A stretch of DNA of 64,000 nucleotides, taken from positions 62,001-126,000 of the forward strand of contig NZ_PGDQ01000003.1 in NCBI RefSeq assembly GCF_003073135.1. Direction: 5' to 3'. Positions 1-8,905 of this stretch are shown here, one piece after another. Within the stretch, counting starts at the first letter, position 1. Each line of letters starts with the position of its first letter. A program made the position numbers and the translations under genes. Source of the DNA: Euzebya rosea. GTDB lineage: Bacteria; Actinomycetota; Nitriliruptoria; Euzebyales; Euzebyaceae. Below the pieces are notes generated by a model. It had not been told where the DNA came from. It did no database searches and saw nothing but the letters and a program-made list of their open reading frames with translations.

Positions 1-648
1 ATCGACCACCACGCGGTCGGTGACGGGTTCGGTGACATCCGGATCGTCGACGACAGCGCCAGCTGCACCGGCGTCCTGGTCCTCCGGCTGATCGATGCGC
101 TGGGGGTCGAGCTGACCCCGGCGATGGCCGACGCGCTGTACCTGGCGCTGCTGACCGACACCGGCCGGTTCTCCTTCTCCGCCACCAGCCCAGCGGACCA
201 CCGCGTGGCCGCGAGGCTGCTGGAGGCAGGGGCAGACCAGGTCGGCGTCACCCGCGCGGTGTACGAGTCGGCGTCACCCGGCTACCTGGGCCTGGTGGCC
301 CGGACCACCGGTCGGGCGCAGGTCACCCCCGAGCTGGTCTGGTCGTGGACGACCCGCGAGGACCTGGACCTCAGCGGCGCCGACCCGCACGAGACCGACG
401 GGCTCATCGAGCTGCTGCGCCGGGTCGACACCGTCGACGTCGCCCTGCTGATGCGCGAGACCGAGAGCGGCCGCTGGCGCTCGTCCCTGCGGTCCCGCGG
501 CAGCACCGATGTCGCGGCGATCGCACAGCGGCTCGGCGGCGGCGGGCACCACCTGGCCGCCGGGTTCACCGCCGACGGCGACCCGTCGGACATCGCCGAC
601 CGCGTGCGCGCCGAGCTGCACACCCACGCTGGAGCAGGATCCCGATGA
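1..648 (+). CDS. DHH-family phosphoesterase (NrnA/oligoribonuclease type), 5' truncated by window edge
   Basis: The reading frame is open from base 1 and begins with I-D-H-H, the DHH metal-binding motif, so only the C-terminal part of the gene is inside the window (215 codons plus stop). The C-terminal DHHA1 domain ends with the glycine-rich G-G-G-G-H-H-L-A-A-G substrate-binding signature near 535-570. Family members hydrolyse nanoRNA and/or 3'-phosphoadenosine 5'-phosphate, or cyclic dinucleotide-derived products, with Mn2+ in the cytosol. Its stop codon overlaps the truB start (ATGA), so the two are translationally coupled; a DHH gene beside truB is usual in actinobacteria and Firmicutes. 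An ATG at 124 is internal, not the true start. Exact substrate cannot be told from this fragment. Confidence 0.88.
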   Translation: MDHHAVGDGFGDIRIVDDSASCTGVLVLRLIDALGVELTPAMADALYLALLTDTGRFSFSATSPADHRVAARLLEAGADQVGVTRAVYESASPGYLGLVARTTGRAQVTPELVWSWTTREDLDLSGADPHETDGLIELLRRVDTVDVALLMRETESGRWRSSLRSRGSTDVAAIAQRLGGGGHHLAAGFTADGDPSDIADRVRAELHTHAGAGSR

Positions 649-1655
649 CGGCCACGTCCCCAGGCACGAGTCCCTCCGACACGGGCCCTTCCGACACGGG
701 CCCTTCCGACACGAGGCGGGCGGCCGACACCGGACCGCTGGCGCCCGACGTCGAGGGTGTCCTGGTGGTCGACAAACCCCTTGGCGTGACCAGCCACGAC
801 GTCGTCGCCAGGGTGCGTCGCATCGTCGGATCCAGGCCCGGACGGCGGGGCAAGCGCAAGGGCCCCAAGGTCGGGCACGCCGGCACGCTGGATCCCGATG
901 CCTCGGGAGTCCTCGTGGTCTGCATCGGCCGGGCAACCAAGCTCGTCCCGTACCTGCAGGCCTCCCAGAAGACCTACGACGCCCGCATGCGCCTCGGCCG
1001 CACCACCGACACCCTGGACAACGACGGGGTGGAGACCAGCCGCACCGACGCCTCCCACATCACCGAGGAGATGGTCTGCGAAGCGCTGCACGCCTTCGTC
1101 GGTGACATCGAGCAGATCCCGCCGATGGTCTCGGCCGTCAAGGTCGACGGCGAGCGCTTGTACGAGAAGGCCCGCCGCGGTGAGGAGGTCGAGCGCAAGT
1201 CCCGACCCGTCACCATCCACGACATCGTCATGGCCGACTTCGAGCCGGGCGAGCAGCCGAGCACGTCCTTCCTGGTGACCTGCACCGCCGGCACCTACGT
1301 GCGCACGCTTGCCGCCGACGTCGGCGATCGCCTGGGCGTCGGTGCGCACCTGACCGGACTCCGCCGGCTGGGATCGGGCCGGTTCTCCATCGAGGACGCC
1401 ACGTCGCTGGACACGCTGCAGGCGATGGCCGAGGAGGGCACGTTCGGCGACGCCGTCATGTCCATGGCCGACGCGATGGCGGACTACCCGGCGGTCGCGC
1501 TGGACGAGGAGCAGGCCGCCCTGGTCAGCAACGGTCGCGGCATCCCGGCGACCGGCCACGACGGCCCGGTCTCGATCCTCGATCCCTCCGGCGCGCTGAT
1601 CGCCGTGATGCGCGATCGCGGTCGGCTCGCCCGCCCCGAGGTGGTGTTCAATTGA
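645..1655 (+). CDS. truB: tRNA pseudouridine(55) synthase TruB
   Basis: 336-residue protein that isomerises U55 to pseudouridine in the T-loop of tRNAs. The catalytic motif G-H-A-G-T-L-D-P-D-A-S-G is present near residue 80, its second Asp (L-D-P) being the usual nucleophile, followed by the conserved K-T-Y region and a C-terminal PUA-like part (G-R-G-I-P near the end). Start chosen at 645 because it overlaps the upstream stop (ATGA); the frame is open further upstream but that stretch belongs to the DHH gene. The first 30 residues form a low-complexity tail with three 15-bp tandem repeats (675-719), encoding S-D-T-G-P repeats that are not part of the family core. Confidence 0.96.
   Translation: MTATSPGTSPSDTGPSDTGPSDTRRAADTGPLAPDVEGVLVVDKPLGVTSHDVVARVRRIVGSRPGRRGKRKGPKVGHAGTLDPDASGVLVVCIGRATKLVPYLQASQKTYDARMRLGRTTDTLDNDGVETSRTDASHITEEMVCEALHAFVGDIEQIPPMVSAVKVDGERLYEKARRGEEVERKSRPVTIHDIVMADFEPGEQPSTSFLVTCTAGTYVRTLAADVGDRLGVGAHLTGLRRLGSGRFSIEDATSLDTLQAMAEEGTFGDAVMSMADAMADYPAVALDEEQAALVSNGRGIPATGHDGPVSILDPSGALIAVMRDRGRLARPEVVFN
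675..719 (+). repeat. 15-bp tandem repeat, three units, in the truB N-terminal codons
   Basis: TCCGACACGGGCCCT occurs at 675-689 and 690-704, and a third diverged unit follows at 705. It keeps the frame and encodes repeated S-D-T-G-P. Confidence 0.85.
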
Positions 1656-1713
1656 GCGCCTGGCCGGACCGGCCCGTGCACGCAGTACCCCGACTGGCAG
1701 GACCTTCCCGCTG

Positions 1714-2646
1714 ATGGACGCAACGATCGCAATCGGACTCGAGGACGTCGAGGCAGCGCCGTCCGTGGTGGCCATCGGCTTCTTCGACGGTGTCCACAGG
1801 GGCCACCAGTCGCTGATCGCCCGCACCCTCAAGATCGCCTCGGAACGCGACGCCCGGGCGGTGGTCGTCACCTTCGACCGCCACCCGATGGAGGTCGTCA
1901 ACCCCGGCGCCCGGCCGCCGCTGCTGATGACGTTGGAGCAGCGCCTGGCGGCGCTCGCCGCCCAGGACGTCGACCTCGTCGTGGCGCTGCCGTTCGACGA
2001 CTCGCTGCGCCACCTGTCCCCGGTCGACTTCGTCGACCACGTCCTCGCCGGCCCGCTGCAGGCCACCCACGTCGTCGTCGGCGCGAACTTCCGGTTCGGC
2101 CACAAGGCGGCGGGGGACGTGACCACGCTGGCCGACCTCGGCCCGGCGTTCGACTTCACCTCCGAGGCGGTGACGCTCCTGGAGATGGACGAGGTCGTCG
2201 TGTCGTCGACGGAGATCCGCGGCGCCATCGAACGCGGCGACGTCGTCCAGGCCGGTCGGTGGCTGGGCCGGCCCTACGTGCTGGAGGGCATCGTGGTGCG
2301 CGGCGACCAGCGCGGTCGCCAGCTGGGGTTCCCGACCGCCAACATGCAGGTCGACCCGCGTGCCGCGGTGCCGTCCAACGGCGTGTACGCCGGGCGATTC
2401 GGGCTGCCCGACGGGACCTGGCAGCCCTGCGCCATCAGCGTCGGCACCAACCCCACGTTCAGCGGGGTCACGAGCCTGCGGGTCGAGGCGTACCTGCTGG
2501 ACTTCGACGGCGACCTGTACGGCATCGAGGCGGGGGTGCAGTTCACCCATCGCCTGCGCGACGAGGTCAGGTTCGACAGCGTCGACGCGCTGGTCGAGCA
2601 GATGCACGCCGACGTCGCCCGCACCCGCGAGCTGCTGGCCGACTGA
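1714..2646 (+). CDS. ribF: Bifunctional riboflavin kinase / FAD synthetase RibF
   Basis: 310 residues. Converts riboflavin to FMN and then FAD. The N-terminal nucleotidyltransferase domain starts with G-F-F-D-G-V-H-R-G-H (the HxGH-like ATP site), and the C-terminal flavokinase domain carries G-R-Q-L-G-F-P-T-A-N near residue 205, where the PTAN motif binds ATP/Mg. It lies 58 nt after truB, the conserved truB-ribF arrangement. Length is normal for the family (about 305-330). The ATG at 1714 places the first beta strand directly after about 15 residues; no better in-frame start is seen upstream. Confidence 0.96.
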   Translation: MDATIAIGLEDVEAAPSVVAIGFFDGVHRGHQSLIARTLKIASERDARAVVVTFDRHPMEVVNPGARPPLLMTLEQRLAALAAQDVDLVVALPFDDSLRHLSPVDFVDHVLAGPLQATHVVVGANFRFGHKAAGDVTTLADLGPAFDFTSEAVTLLEMDEVVVSSTEIRGAIERGDVVQAGRWLGRPYVLEGIVVRGDQRGRQLGFPTANMQVDPRAAVPSNGVYAGRFGLPDGTWQPCAISVGTNPTFSGVTSLRVEAYLLDFDGDLYGIEAGVQFTHRLRDEVRFDSVDALVEQMHADVARTRELLAD

Positions 2647-2696
2647 CGGGACTGGACCGTCACGTCGGGGGCAGACGGTCGTTGAGGGGGGTACAC

Positions 2697-2731
2697 GGCC
2701 GCTCCCGGTGATCACACCGGCAGCGGCCTTT
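2697..2731. terminator. Convergent terminator between ribF and the mrp operon
   Basis: GGCCGCT (2697-2703) pairs with AGCGGCC (2722-2728) and the inner CCGGTG (2705-2710) with CACCGG (2715-2720), separated by a single C opposite C. The loop is ATCA. A short TTTCC follows on the plus strand. It sits exactly between two convergent transcription units, so it could serve both. Confidence 0.7.
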
Positions 2732-2736
2732 CCAAC

Positions 2737-3066
2737 TCACCCGGACCGATCGGCCGCCGGCGCCGGCTCGTCGTCGTCGGACAGCGCCACCGGGCTGACA
2801 CCGCGCACCGACCTGGCCAGCGCGTGTGCCCCGGCGGGTGTGGTCACCACGAGCACCAGCGCGGACAGCACGAGCAGCCCCGACCCGGCGGGGTCCTGCA
2901 GCACCACCGCCGCCCCGACCAGGACCGCGCCGATGCCCATCGTCGCCGCCTTGCCGGCGACGAGCAGGCGCGACAACGTCGATCCCATCCGATGGATGCC
3001 GATCGCGGCCAGCAGCATCCACAGCGCCCCGACGAGCATGACGGCCCAGCCGATCCCGGCGATCAC
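2737..3066 (-). CDS. mrpG: Mrp Na+/H+ antiporter subunit G
   Basis: 109 residues with three predicted membrane helices and the family-typical segment G-I-H-R-M-G-S-T-L-S-R near residue 24. MrpG is a small essential subunit of the multi-subunit monovalent cation/proton antiporter. It is last in the operon and overlaps mrpF by four bases (ATGA). A charged acidic tail (D-D-D-E-P) ends the protein. Confidence 0.92.
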   Translation of the reverse strand: MIAGIGWAVMLVGALWMLLAAIGIHRMGSTLSRLLVAGKAATMGIGAVLVGAAVVLQDPAGSGLLVLSALVLVVTTPAGAHALARSVRGVSPVALSDDDEPAPAADRSG

Positions 3067-3314
3067 GAGCCACCACCGCGAAGGTACGCCGCCACGGTCA
3101 CCGTGGACAGGAAGCCGAGCAGCCCCACCACCATCGGCAGCTCGAGGTGCTCGCCGGACTGGCGACCAGCCGCATCGACGGCCACCAGGGCCACGACCAC
3201 GAGCAGGAGCATGTCCAGCCCGATGACACGGTCGGCGACGTCGCCGTCGCGCAGGACGCGAAGGGCCGACAGCACCGCGGCCAGGGCCAGCATGCCGATC
3301 ACGATCGTGCTCAT
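3063..3314 (-). CDS. mrpF: Mrp antiporter subunit F
   Basis: 83 residues, three hydrophobic helices, with the conserved pattern D-R-V-I-G-L-D near residue 28 that characterises MrpF. The start at 3314 overlaps the mrpE stop (ATGA), which excludes longer versions of the same frame. It forms part of the membrane antiporter complex with MrpE and MrpG. Confidence 0.92.
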   Translation of the reverse strand: MSTIVIGMLALAAVLSALRVLRDGDVADRVIGLDMLLLVVVALVAVDAAGRQSGEHLELPMVVGLLGFLSTVTVAAYLRGGGS

Positions 3315-3907
3315 GTCAACGCCTCCTCGGGCGAGTCGTCGTACTCCTCGCCGGCGGGTTCGGTTCCCGGCGGCAGCGGCTGCACCCGTCCGTCGTCCAC
3401 GCCGAACGCTTCCTGCAGGCGGCGTTCGATCCGGTGCACCGAGGCAGCCGTGTCCTCCACGGTCCCGTCGAGGACGTGCAGGCGGAGCACCGTCGGCCGG
3501 CCCGGACGGCGTTCCAGCCCGACTGCGATCGTCCCGGGCGTCAACGTGACCGCAAGGGCGATCGCGGCGTCGAGGCCAGCCCCGACGGTCCGCAACGACA
3601 CCCGCATGCGGCGTTCGACCGACCGGTCCGGCCCGCGGAACACCGCCCGGGCCATGGCGACGTTGGCCACGCCGACCTCGACCGCCAGGGTCCAGGCCAG
3701 GACGAGGATGCGCACGGGGCGGACCGGGACCGGATGGGCGGCGCCGCCGCGCAGCAGCAGCGCGCCGAGGACGATGCCGGAGACCACGGTCCCGGGGGTC
3801 ACCGACCCCCACAGGACGACCCAGAAGGCCACCAGGACGGCGACCTGGGCGAGGAGCCCGACGACCGAGGTGGCGCCGGTGCGGTGTTCGGGGTCCATCA
3901 TGGTCAT
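3311..3907 (-). CDS. mrpE: Mrp antiporter subunit E
   Basis: 198 residues: two N-terminal membrane helices followed by a cytoplasmic domain with the family signature A-V-T-L-T-P-G-T near residue 125. Start at 3907 overlaps the mrpD stop as ATGA; two more in-frame ATGs follow (3901, 3898). The C-terminal tail is acidic and about 20 residues longer than a minimal MrpE. Confidence 0.92.
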   Translation of the reverse strand: MTMMDPEHRTGATSVVGLLAQVAVLVAFWVVLWGSVTPGTVVSGIVLGALLLRGGAAHPVPVRPVRILVLAWTLAVEVGVANVAMARAVFRGPDRSVERRMRVSLRTVGAGLDAAIALAVTLTPGTIAVGLERRPGRPTVLRLHVLDGTVEDTAASVHRIERRLQEAFGVDDGRVQPLPPGTEPAGEEYDDSPEEALT

Positions 3908-5370
3908 CCGCCCTCCGTCGTCGCGGTCGGGTCGACGAGCTGGTCGGCGGCGCGCGTCGACAGCTCCAGCACGGGCCCGGCGGCGAGCGAGACCACCAGG
4001 GTGCCCGCCACCAGCACACCCGTTCCGGCCACGGCCCGTGGTGACCATCGGGTCGTCGGGGCCGCGGGCGCGGGGTCGGGCTCCTCGCCCCAGAACGCCC
4101 CTGCCCACACCTTGGCCATGGACAGGATCGTCAGGAGCGACACCACGGTGCCGACGGCGACCAGCACCACCGCGTCGGCGTCCAGGCCCGCACGGAGCAC
4201 CGCCACCTTGGCGGTGAAGCCCGACAGGGGAGGGATGCCGGCCAGGCTGAGGGCCGGCACGGCGAAGGCCGCCGCGAGCAGCGGCGTCGACGTCATCAGC
4301 CCGCCGGTCCGCTCCAGCCGTCCGCTCCCGATCCGCTGCTCGACGGTGCCGGCCACGAGGAACAGCGCGGACTTCACCAGGATGTGGTGGACGACGTAGA
4401 AGACGGTGGCCGCAAGTCCCGCGGCGGTCGAGAGGGCCAGCCCGAACAGCATGTAGCCGATCTGGCTGGTGATGTGGAAGCCGAGGATGCGCCGGATGTC
4501 GGTCTGCGCCAGCGCACCGACGACACCCGCGAACATGGTCGTGCCGGCCAGGACGGGCAGCAGCCAGCCCAGCCCCTCGGGCACGAGGCCGAGCAACGAC
4601 TCGCCGCGGACCATCGCGTAGACCCCGAGCTTGGTCAGCAGGCCGGCGAGGAGGGCAGCCACCGGCACCGACGCCCGGGCGTAGGCGTCGGGCAGCCAGC
4701 CGAGGAACGGGAACGCCGCCGCCTTGGTCGCGAAGACCGTCAGCAGCAGCAGGCCGATGGCGTCCCCCGAGGCACCCAGCCCCGGCCACACCTCCGCCAG
4801 GAGGGTCAGGTTGACCGTTCCGGCCGTGGCGTACGTGGCCGCGACCGCGATCAGGAACAGGGTGCTGACCACCACGTTGGCGATGACGTAGGGCCGGGCG
4901 GCACGCAGGGTCGCCCCGGACGCCGGCCCCATCAGCAGCACGTAGCTGGCGACGAGCGAGACCTCGAAGCCCACGAACAGGGTGAACAGGTCACCGGTGA
5001 GCAGGCTGAGCGCCACCCCGGCGGCGAGCACGAGGTGGGCGGTGTGGTAGTGCGGCCAGCGCTGCTCGACCTCCGAGGCCACCATCGCGTGCACGTGGGT
5101 GGCCAGGACGACGAGGGCCGAGACGACCAGGATCAGGCAGGCGAGGAGGTCGGCGACGAGGGTGATGCCGACGGGCAGCCCCCAGCCGCCGACGTCGACG
5201 ACCTGCGGACCGTCCGAGGCGACCAGCGCGAGCAGCGCGACGCTGGCCACCGTCATCCCGAGGGACCCGAGGAGGCCGACCGTGCGGGCCGCCCGCCGGC
5301 GACGGCCGACGGCAAGTGCGAGCCCGGCCAGCAGCAGCGGCCAGACGATCGGAAGGGCAACGATGGTCAC
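3904..5370 (-). CDS. mrpD: Mrp antiporter subunit D (NADH-quinone oxidoreductase N/M-like)
   Basis: 488 residues, about 14 predicted helices. It belongs to the proton-conducting antiporter-like family shared with complex I subunits. The segment A-T-K-A-A-A-F-P-F-L-G-W-L-P-D-A-Y near residue 210 contains the conserved Lys and the proline of the broken helix; the N-terminal V-G-F-E-V-S-L segment supplies the conserved Glu. Overlaps mrpC and mrpE by four bases each. MrpD and MrpA together are thought to carry the proton path. Confidence 0.95.
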   Translation of the reverse strand: MTIVALPIVWPLLLAGLALAVGRRRRAARTVGLLGSLGMTVASVALLALVASDGPQVVDVGGWGLPVGITLVADLLACLILVVSALVVLATHVHAMVASEVEQRWPHYHTAHLVLAAGVALSLLTGDLFTLFVGFEVSLVASYVLLMGPASGATLRAARPYVIANVVVSTLFLIAVAATYATAGTVNLTLLAEVWPGLGASGDAIGLLLLTVFATKAAAFPFLGWLPDAYARASVPVAALLAGLLTKLGVYAMVRGESLLGLVPEGLGWLLPVLAGTTMFAGVVGALAQTDIRRILGFHITSQIGYMLFGLALSTAAGLAATVFYVVHHILVKSALFLVAGTVEQRIGSGRLERTGGLMTSTPLLAAAFAVPALSLAGIPPLSGFTAKVAVLRAGLDADAVVLVAVGTVVSLLTILSMAKVWAGAFWGEEPDPAPAAPTTRWSPRAVAGTGVLVAGTLVVSLAAGPVLELSTRAADQLVDPTATTEGG

Positions 5371-5720
5371 GAACGCTCCTCGGGACCGGCGGTGTCGTCG
5401 GAGGGTGACCCCGGTCCGCCGGTCGGGGTGTCGAACATCTGGTGGGCGAGCGCCAGCACGAGCGTGACGACCGCGAAGGAGATGACGATCGCGGTCAGCG
5501 CGAACGCCTGCGGCAGGGGATCGGCGACGTCAGCGGCGACGACGCCGTCCGTGCCGATCAGCGGTGCGGATCCGGGCAGGCGCGGCGACAGCAGCACGAG
5601 CACGGCCCCGTGTCCGAGCAGCACGGTGCCCAGCGCGATGCGGAACAGGTCGCGGTCCATCACCAGCCAGGCCCCCAGGCCCACGGTGACCGCGATGGCG
5701 AGCAGCAGCGGCAGCGTCAT
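5367..5720 (-). CDS. mrpC: Mrp antiporter subunit C (NuoK-like)
   Basis: 117 residues with three helices and a NuoK-like core (G-H-G-A-V-L-V-L near residue 36; D-P-L-P-Q-A-F-A-L-T-A-I-V-I near residue 72). The same frame is open further upstream, but that stretch lies inside mrpB; the ATG at 5720 overlaps the mrpB stop as ATGA and starts at the first helix. Confidence 0.94.
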   Translation of the reverse strand: MTLPLLLAIAVTVGLGAWLVMDRDLFRIALGTVLLGHGAVLVLLSPRLPGSAPLIGTDGVVAADVADPLPQAFALTAIVISFAVVTLVLALAHQMFDTPTGGPGSPSDDTAGPEERS

Positions 5721-6148
5721 CGCGCAACCTCCCGAACGCGGTCCAGGACCGCCGCGGCGAACCCGACGACGACGAGGAAGACGCCGACGTCGAAGACGAG
5801 CACGGTGGTCAGCTTGGCCTTGCCCAGCCACCCCAGCGGCACGGTGATGCCGCTGGCCGTCAGCAGCGGCGCGCTGGTCAGGGCCGGCCACAACGCCACC
5901 GCGGCGACGAGCAGCAGGCCGATCGCGACCAGCATCTCGCTGGGGGGCAGCCACCGGCGCAGGGCACGACGGGGGTCGGTCTCGTGGGCGATCGCGTCCA
6001 CGGCGAGCGCCCCCGCGACGACGAGGGCTGCGACGAACCCGCCACCCGGCTCGTCGTGACCGACCAGCAGCAGGTGCAGGGCGAACAGCAGGACCAGGGG
6101 GATGACGGTGTCGATGGCCCAGCGCAGGACCGGATCGTCGGAACGCAT
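5717..6148 (-). CDS. mrpB: Mrp antiporter subunit B
   Basis: 143 residues, four helices, with the MnhB hallmark G-H-D-E-P-G-G-G-F near residue 30. It is encoded separately from MrpA, as in Gram-positive mrp operons. Start is 1 nt after the mrpA stop. Confidence 0.94.
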   Translation of the reverse strand: MRSDDPVLRWAIDTVIPLVLLFALHLLLVGHDEPGGGFVAALVVAGALAVDAIAHETDPRRALRRWLPPSEMLVAIGLLLVAAVALWPALTSAPLLTASGITVPLGWLGKAKLTTVLVFDVGVFLVVVGFAAAVLDRVREVAR

Positions 6149-6149
6149 C

Positions 6150-8246
6150 TCAGCGCACCTCCAGGGAACGGTCGGGGGTCAGGAGTCGGTCGGGGGTCAG
6201 CAACCGCAGGACGCCCAGCGCGGCGACGCCGACGACGGTGATCTCGCCGAGGGTGTCGAGGGCGCGCACGTCGGTCAGGACGACGTTGACGATGTTGCGG
6301 CCACCGCCGTCGGGCACGGCCCGGTCGGCGACGCGCTGACCGACGTCGCTGATCCGCTGGCCGCTGCTGACGGCCAGGGACAGGGCTGCGGCGCCGAGGC
6401 CGGAGGCCACGGCGACCGCCCCGCGCAGGGTCAACCCGACGGTGCGCCCGCGATCGCGTCGGCTGGGCGTGGCCGGGGCACGTCGCAACGCCAGGAGGAA
6501 GGCCAGGACGACGACGGTCTCGACGAGGGCCTGGGTCAGGGCCAGGTCGGGGGCACCGATGCGGACGAACCAGCCGACCATGGCGAACCCGACGACCCCG
6601 ACGGAGAGCACTGCGGAGAAGCGTTGCGGGGTCACCACGGCCACGACCGCACCGGCCAGCACGGCCAGCATCGCCGCCCAGACGGCCGGGTCCTCACCGA
6701 GCTCGATCCCGGGCAGGGCGGCGGTGTCGGTGAGGGTGGGGGCCAGCGTGGCGAGGCCGGCGGCGAGCAGCAGGATCCCGACCGTCCGGTCGCTGGCCGT
6801 GGGGCGGAGCACGACCTCCAGCCCGCGGCCGAGGCGGGCGGGCAGCTCCAGCAACGCACCGACGACGTCGACCGGCGGGGTGGTGCCGGGGGCAACCTCC
6901 CGGTCGTCCAGGCGTCCGACGACGGTCGCGAGGGCCACACCCGCCAGCAGGGAGGCCACGGACAGGCCGAGGGCGGGCACGAACCCGGGCCACAGGACCA
7001 GGTGGGCATCGCCGGCGGCCGACGACACCGCCACCGCGGCGGCGTTGGCGACCGCATCACCCAGCGGCCAGATGGTGCCGAGGAGGGCCACCAGGGCGAC
7101 CAGCGCGACGGGACCCGCAACCATGCCCGTCGACACCCGGTCGATGGCCACGGTCGTGGTGGGTCGTGACCAGAGCATCACGGCCACGCGCCAAGCGTAT
7201 GCGGCGCTCAGGGCGGAGCCGGCGACCAGCACCCATGCCCGGACCGGATCACCGGACAGCAGCCCGGCGAGGGCCGCTTCCTTCGCGACGAAGCCGTAGG
7301 TCGGGGCCATCCCGGCCAGGGATGCAACCGCCACCGTGACGGTGACCCCGACGACGGGCCAGCGCCGACCGAGGCCGACCAGGGCGTCCAGTCGTCGGGT
7401 CCCCGTGGCGGCGTCGATCGTGCCGACCGACAGGAACAGGGCGGACTTGGCCAGCGCGTGGGCGACGACGAGCCCGGTGCCGCCGAGCAGCGCCTTGGGG
7501 ACCGGTGCGCTGACGACCAGCACGAGCATGCCGAGCTGGCTGATGGTCGACCAGGCGAACAACGCCTTCAGGTCCTGGGCGCGGAGGGCTCGCCAGCCAC
7601 CGAGCAGCAGGCTGGCCGCCGACACCACGACGATCGCGGTGTCCCACAGGGCCACACCGGCCAGCAGCGGTGCCATGCGCAGGGCCAGGTACACGCCGGC
7701 CTTGACCATGGTCGCGGAGTGGAGGAATGCGCTGACCGGGGCCGGGGCGGCCATGGCGCCGGGCAGCCACCGATGCAGCGGCCACTGGGCGGACTTCGTC
7801 GCGACGGCGAGCAGGACCAGCGCGCCGACAACCGTGGCCTCGGTGCCGGCCACGCCCGCCGCGAGGACGCCGGACAGGGTCTGCTCGCCGGTGTGCTGGA
7901 CCAGGACCAGGATCGCCACCAGCAGGGCCAGGCCGCCGGCACCCGTCACGAACAGGGCCCGGCGGGCCGCCTCGCGCGCGTACGCGGCGGTGTGCGTCGT
8001 GCCGATCAGCAGGAAGGACACGACGCTGGTGACCTCCCACGCGAGGTACAGCAGCAGCAGGTCGTCGGCAGTCACGAGGATCGCCATCGCCGCCGCGAAC
8101 ACCACGAGCAGGCCCTGCACACGGCGACGGTGCAGGGCGGGGACCGATGCCCGGGTGTGGGCGAGCACGGGGATGCCGACGACGACGATCAGCCCCAGCA
8201 TCACCCTCGCGAGGCCGTCGACGGCCAGGTCGAGGCCGATGGTCAT
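6150..8246 (-). CDS. mrpA: Mrp antiporter subunit A (NuoL-like)
   Basis: 698 residues. Contains the NuoL-like antiporter core (L-Y-L-A-W-E-V-T-S-V-V-S near residue 67; A-T-K-S-A-Q-W-P-L-H-R-W-L-P-G-A near 150; H-S-A-T-M-V-K-A-G-V-Y) and the MrpA-specific C-terminal region with V-T-P-Q-R and L-D-T-L-G-E-I-T-V. MrpA forms the main cation/proton pathway. The protein begins almost directly at the D-L-A-V-D-G-L segment, so it lacks roughly two N-terminal helices usual in MrpA. An 18-bp tandem repeat at 6169-6200 duplicates L-L-T-P-D-R at the extreme C terminus. Overlaps its upstream neighbour by four bases. Confidence 0.95.
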   Translation of the reverse strand: MTIGLDLAVDGLARVMLGLIVVVGIPVLAHTRASVPALHRRRVQGLLVVFAAAMAILVTADDLLLLYLAWEVTSVVSFLLIGTTHTAAYAREAARRALFVTGAGGLALLVAILVLVQHTGEQTLSGVLAAGVAGTEATVVGALVLLAVATKSAQWPLHRWLPGAMAAPAPVSAFLHSATMVKAGVYLALRMAPLLAGVALWDTAIVVVSAASLLLGGWRALRAQDLKALFAWSTISQLGMLVLVVSAPVPKALLGGTGLVVAHALAKSALFLSVGTIDAATGTRRLDALVGLGRRWPVVGVTVTVAVASLAGMAPTYGFVAKEAALAGLLSGDPVRAWVLVAGSALSAAYAWRVAVMLWSRPTTTVAIDRVSTGMVAGPVALVALVALLGTIWPLGDAVANAAAVAVSSAAGDAHLVLWPGFVPALGLSVASLLAGVALATVVGRLDDREVAPGTTPPVDVVGALLELPARLGRGLEVVLRPTASDRTVGILLLAAGLATLAPTLTDTAALPGIELGEDPAVWAAMLAVLAGAVVAVVTPQRFSAVLSVGVVGFAMVGWFVRIGAPDLALTQALVETVVVLAFLLALRRAPATPSRRDRGRTVGLTLRGAVAVASGLGAAALSLAVSSGQRISDVGQRVADRAVPDGGGRNIVNVVLTDVRALDTLGEITVVGVAALGVLRLLTPDRLLTPDRSLEVR
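6169..6200 (-). repeat. 18-bp-period tandem duplication at the mrpA 3' end
   Basis: CGGTCGGGGGTCAG is present at 6169-6182 and 6187-6200 (plus-strand sequence). It keeps the frame and doubles six residues just before the stop. Confidence 0.8.
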
Positions 8247-8848
8247 GCGCGGATCTCTCCCGGCTGCTCGATGTCGAGGTCGCCCGGTCGGCGGAGGGAC
8301 GCAGAGAACAGGTCCTCGCGGGTCAGGGCCCGCGGTGGCTCGCTGCCGAGCACGACCCAGGTCTCACCGGCCAGGATCGGTCGCGGCAGCCGGTCGATCG
8401 GCACGTCGGGCGCCACGGCGGCCACGCGGGTGGCCATGGCGGCCACGTCGACCTCGCCGGTGGTCGCCAGGGCGCGCCGGACGACACGTTCGGTGGCGAC
8501 CAGCCGCCAGCCGTCGTCGGCCAGCACCAGCGCGGTGGTCGCGTCGACGGGGGCGAGCCGCCGCAGGACCTCGCGTGCGGTCGCCCGGACGGGCAGCAGC
8601 GGGAGGTCACGGGCGCTGTGGCCCACGGGGACCGCACCGACGCTGGCCAGCTCGCCCAGGCACAGGTGACGGCTGAGCAGCACGAAGGTGGCGATCAGGG
8701 CCAGCAGCATCACGACGATGGCGGCATCGGTGCCCTCGCGCAGCAGGAACAGGCAGGGAAGGACCAGCAGGGCGCTGGCCGCGGCGCCCCAGCCGGCACG
8801 GCTGGCGCGGACCGCTGCAGGGGTCGAGGAGGGGGTGATCCGTCGCAC
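8243..8848 (-). CDS. Small membrane protein with CBS-like cytoplasmic part, first gene of the mrp unit
   Basis: 201 residues, GTG start. Two hydrophobic helices at about residues 20-36 and 41-60 are followed by a soluble domain. The soluble part has the rhythm of a CBS motif (V-R-A-T-A-R-E-V-L, then L-V-L-A-D-D-G-W-R-L-V-A-T-E-R-V-V-R-R-A-L), and a second, weaker repeat can be traced around I-D-R-L-P-R-P-I-L-A. CBS domains bind adenylates and regulate transporters, so a gating or regulatory subunit of the antiporter is possible. It is not one of the seven standard Mrp subunits. Coupled to mrpA by an ATGA overlap. The CBS assignment is by eye and uncertain. Confidence 0.6.
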   Translation of the reverse strand: MRRITPSSTPAAVRASRAGWGAAASALLVLPCLFLLREGTDAAIVVMLLALIATFVLLSRHLCLGELASVGAVPVGHSARDLPLLPVRATAREVLRRLAPVDATTALVLADDGWRLVATERVVRRALATTGEVDVAAMATRVAAVAPDVPIDRLPRPILAGETWVVLGSEPPRALTREDLFSASLRRPGDLDIEQPGEIRA

Positions 8849-8905
8849 TCCACGATGGTCGCGAGGGGGCGCAGTTCCGGCCTACCCTCACTCCGGTAAC
8901 TTCCC

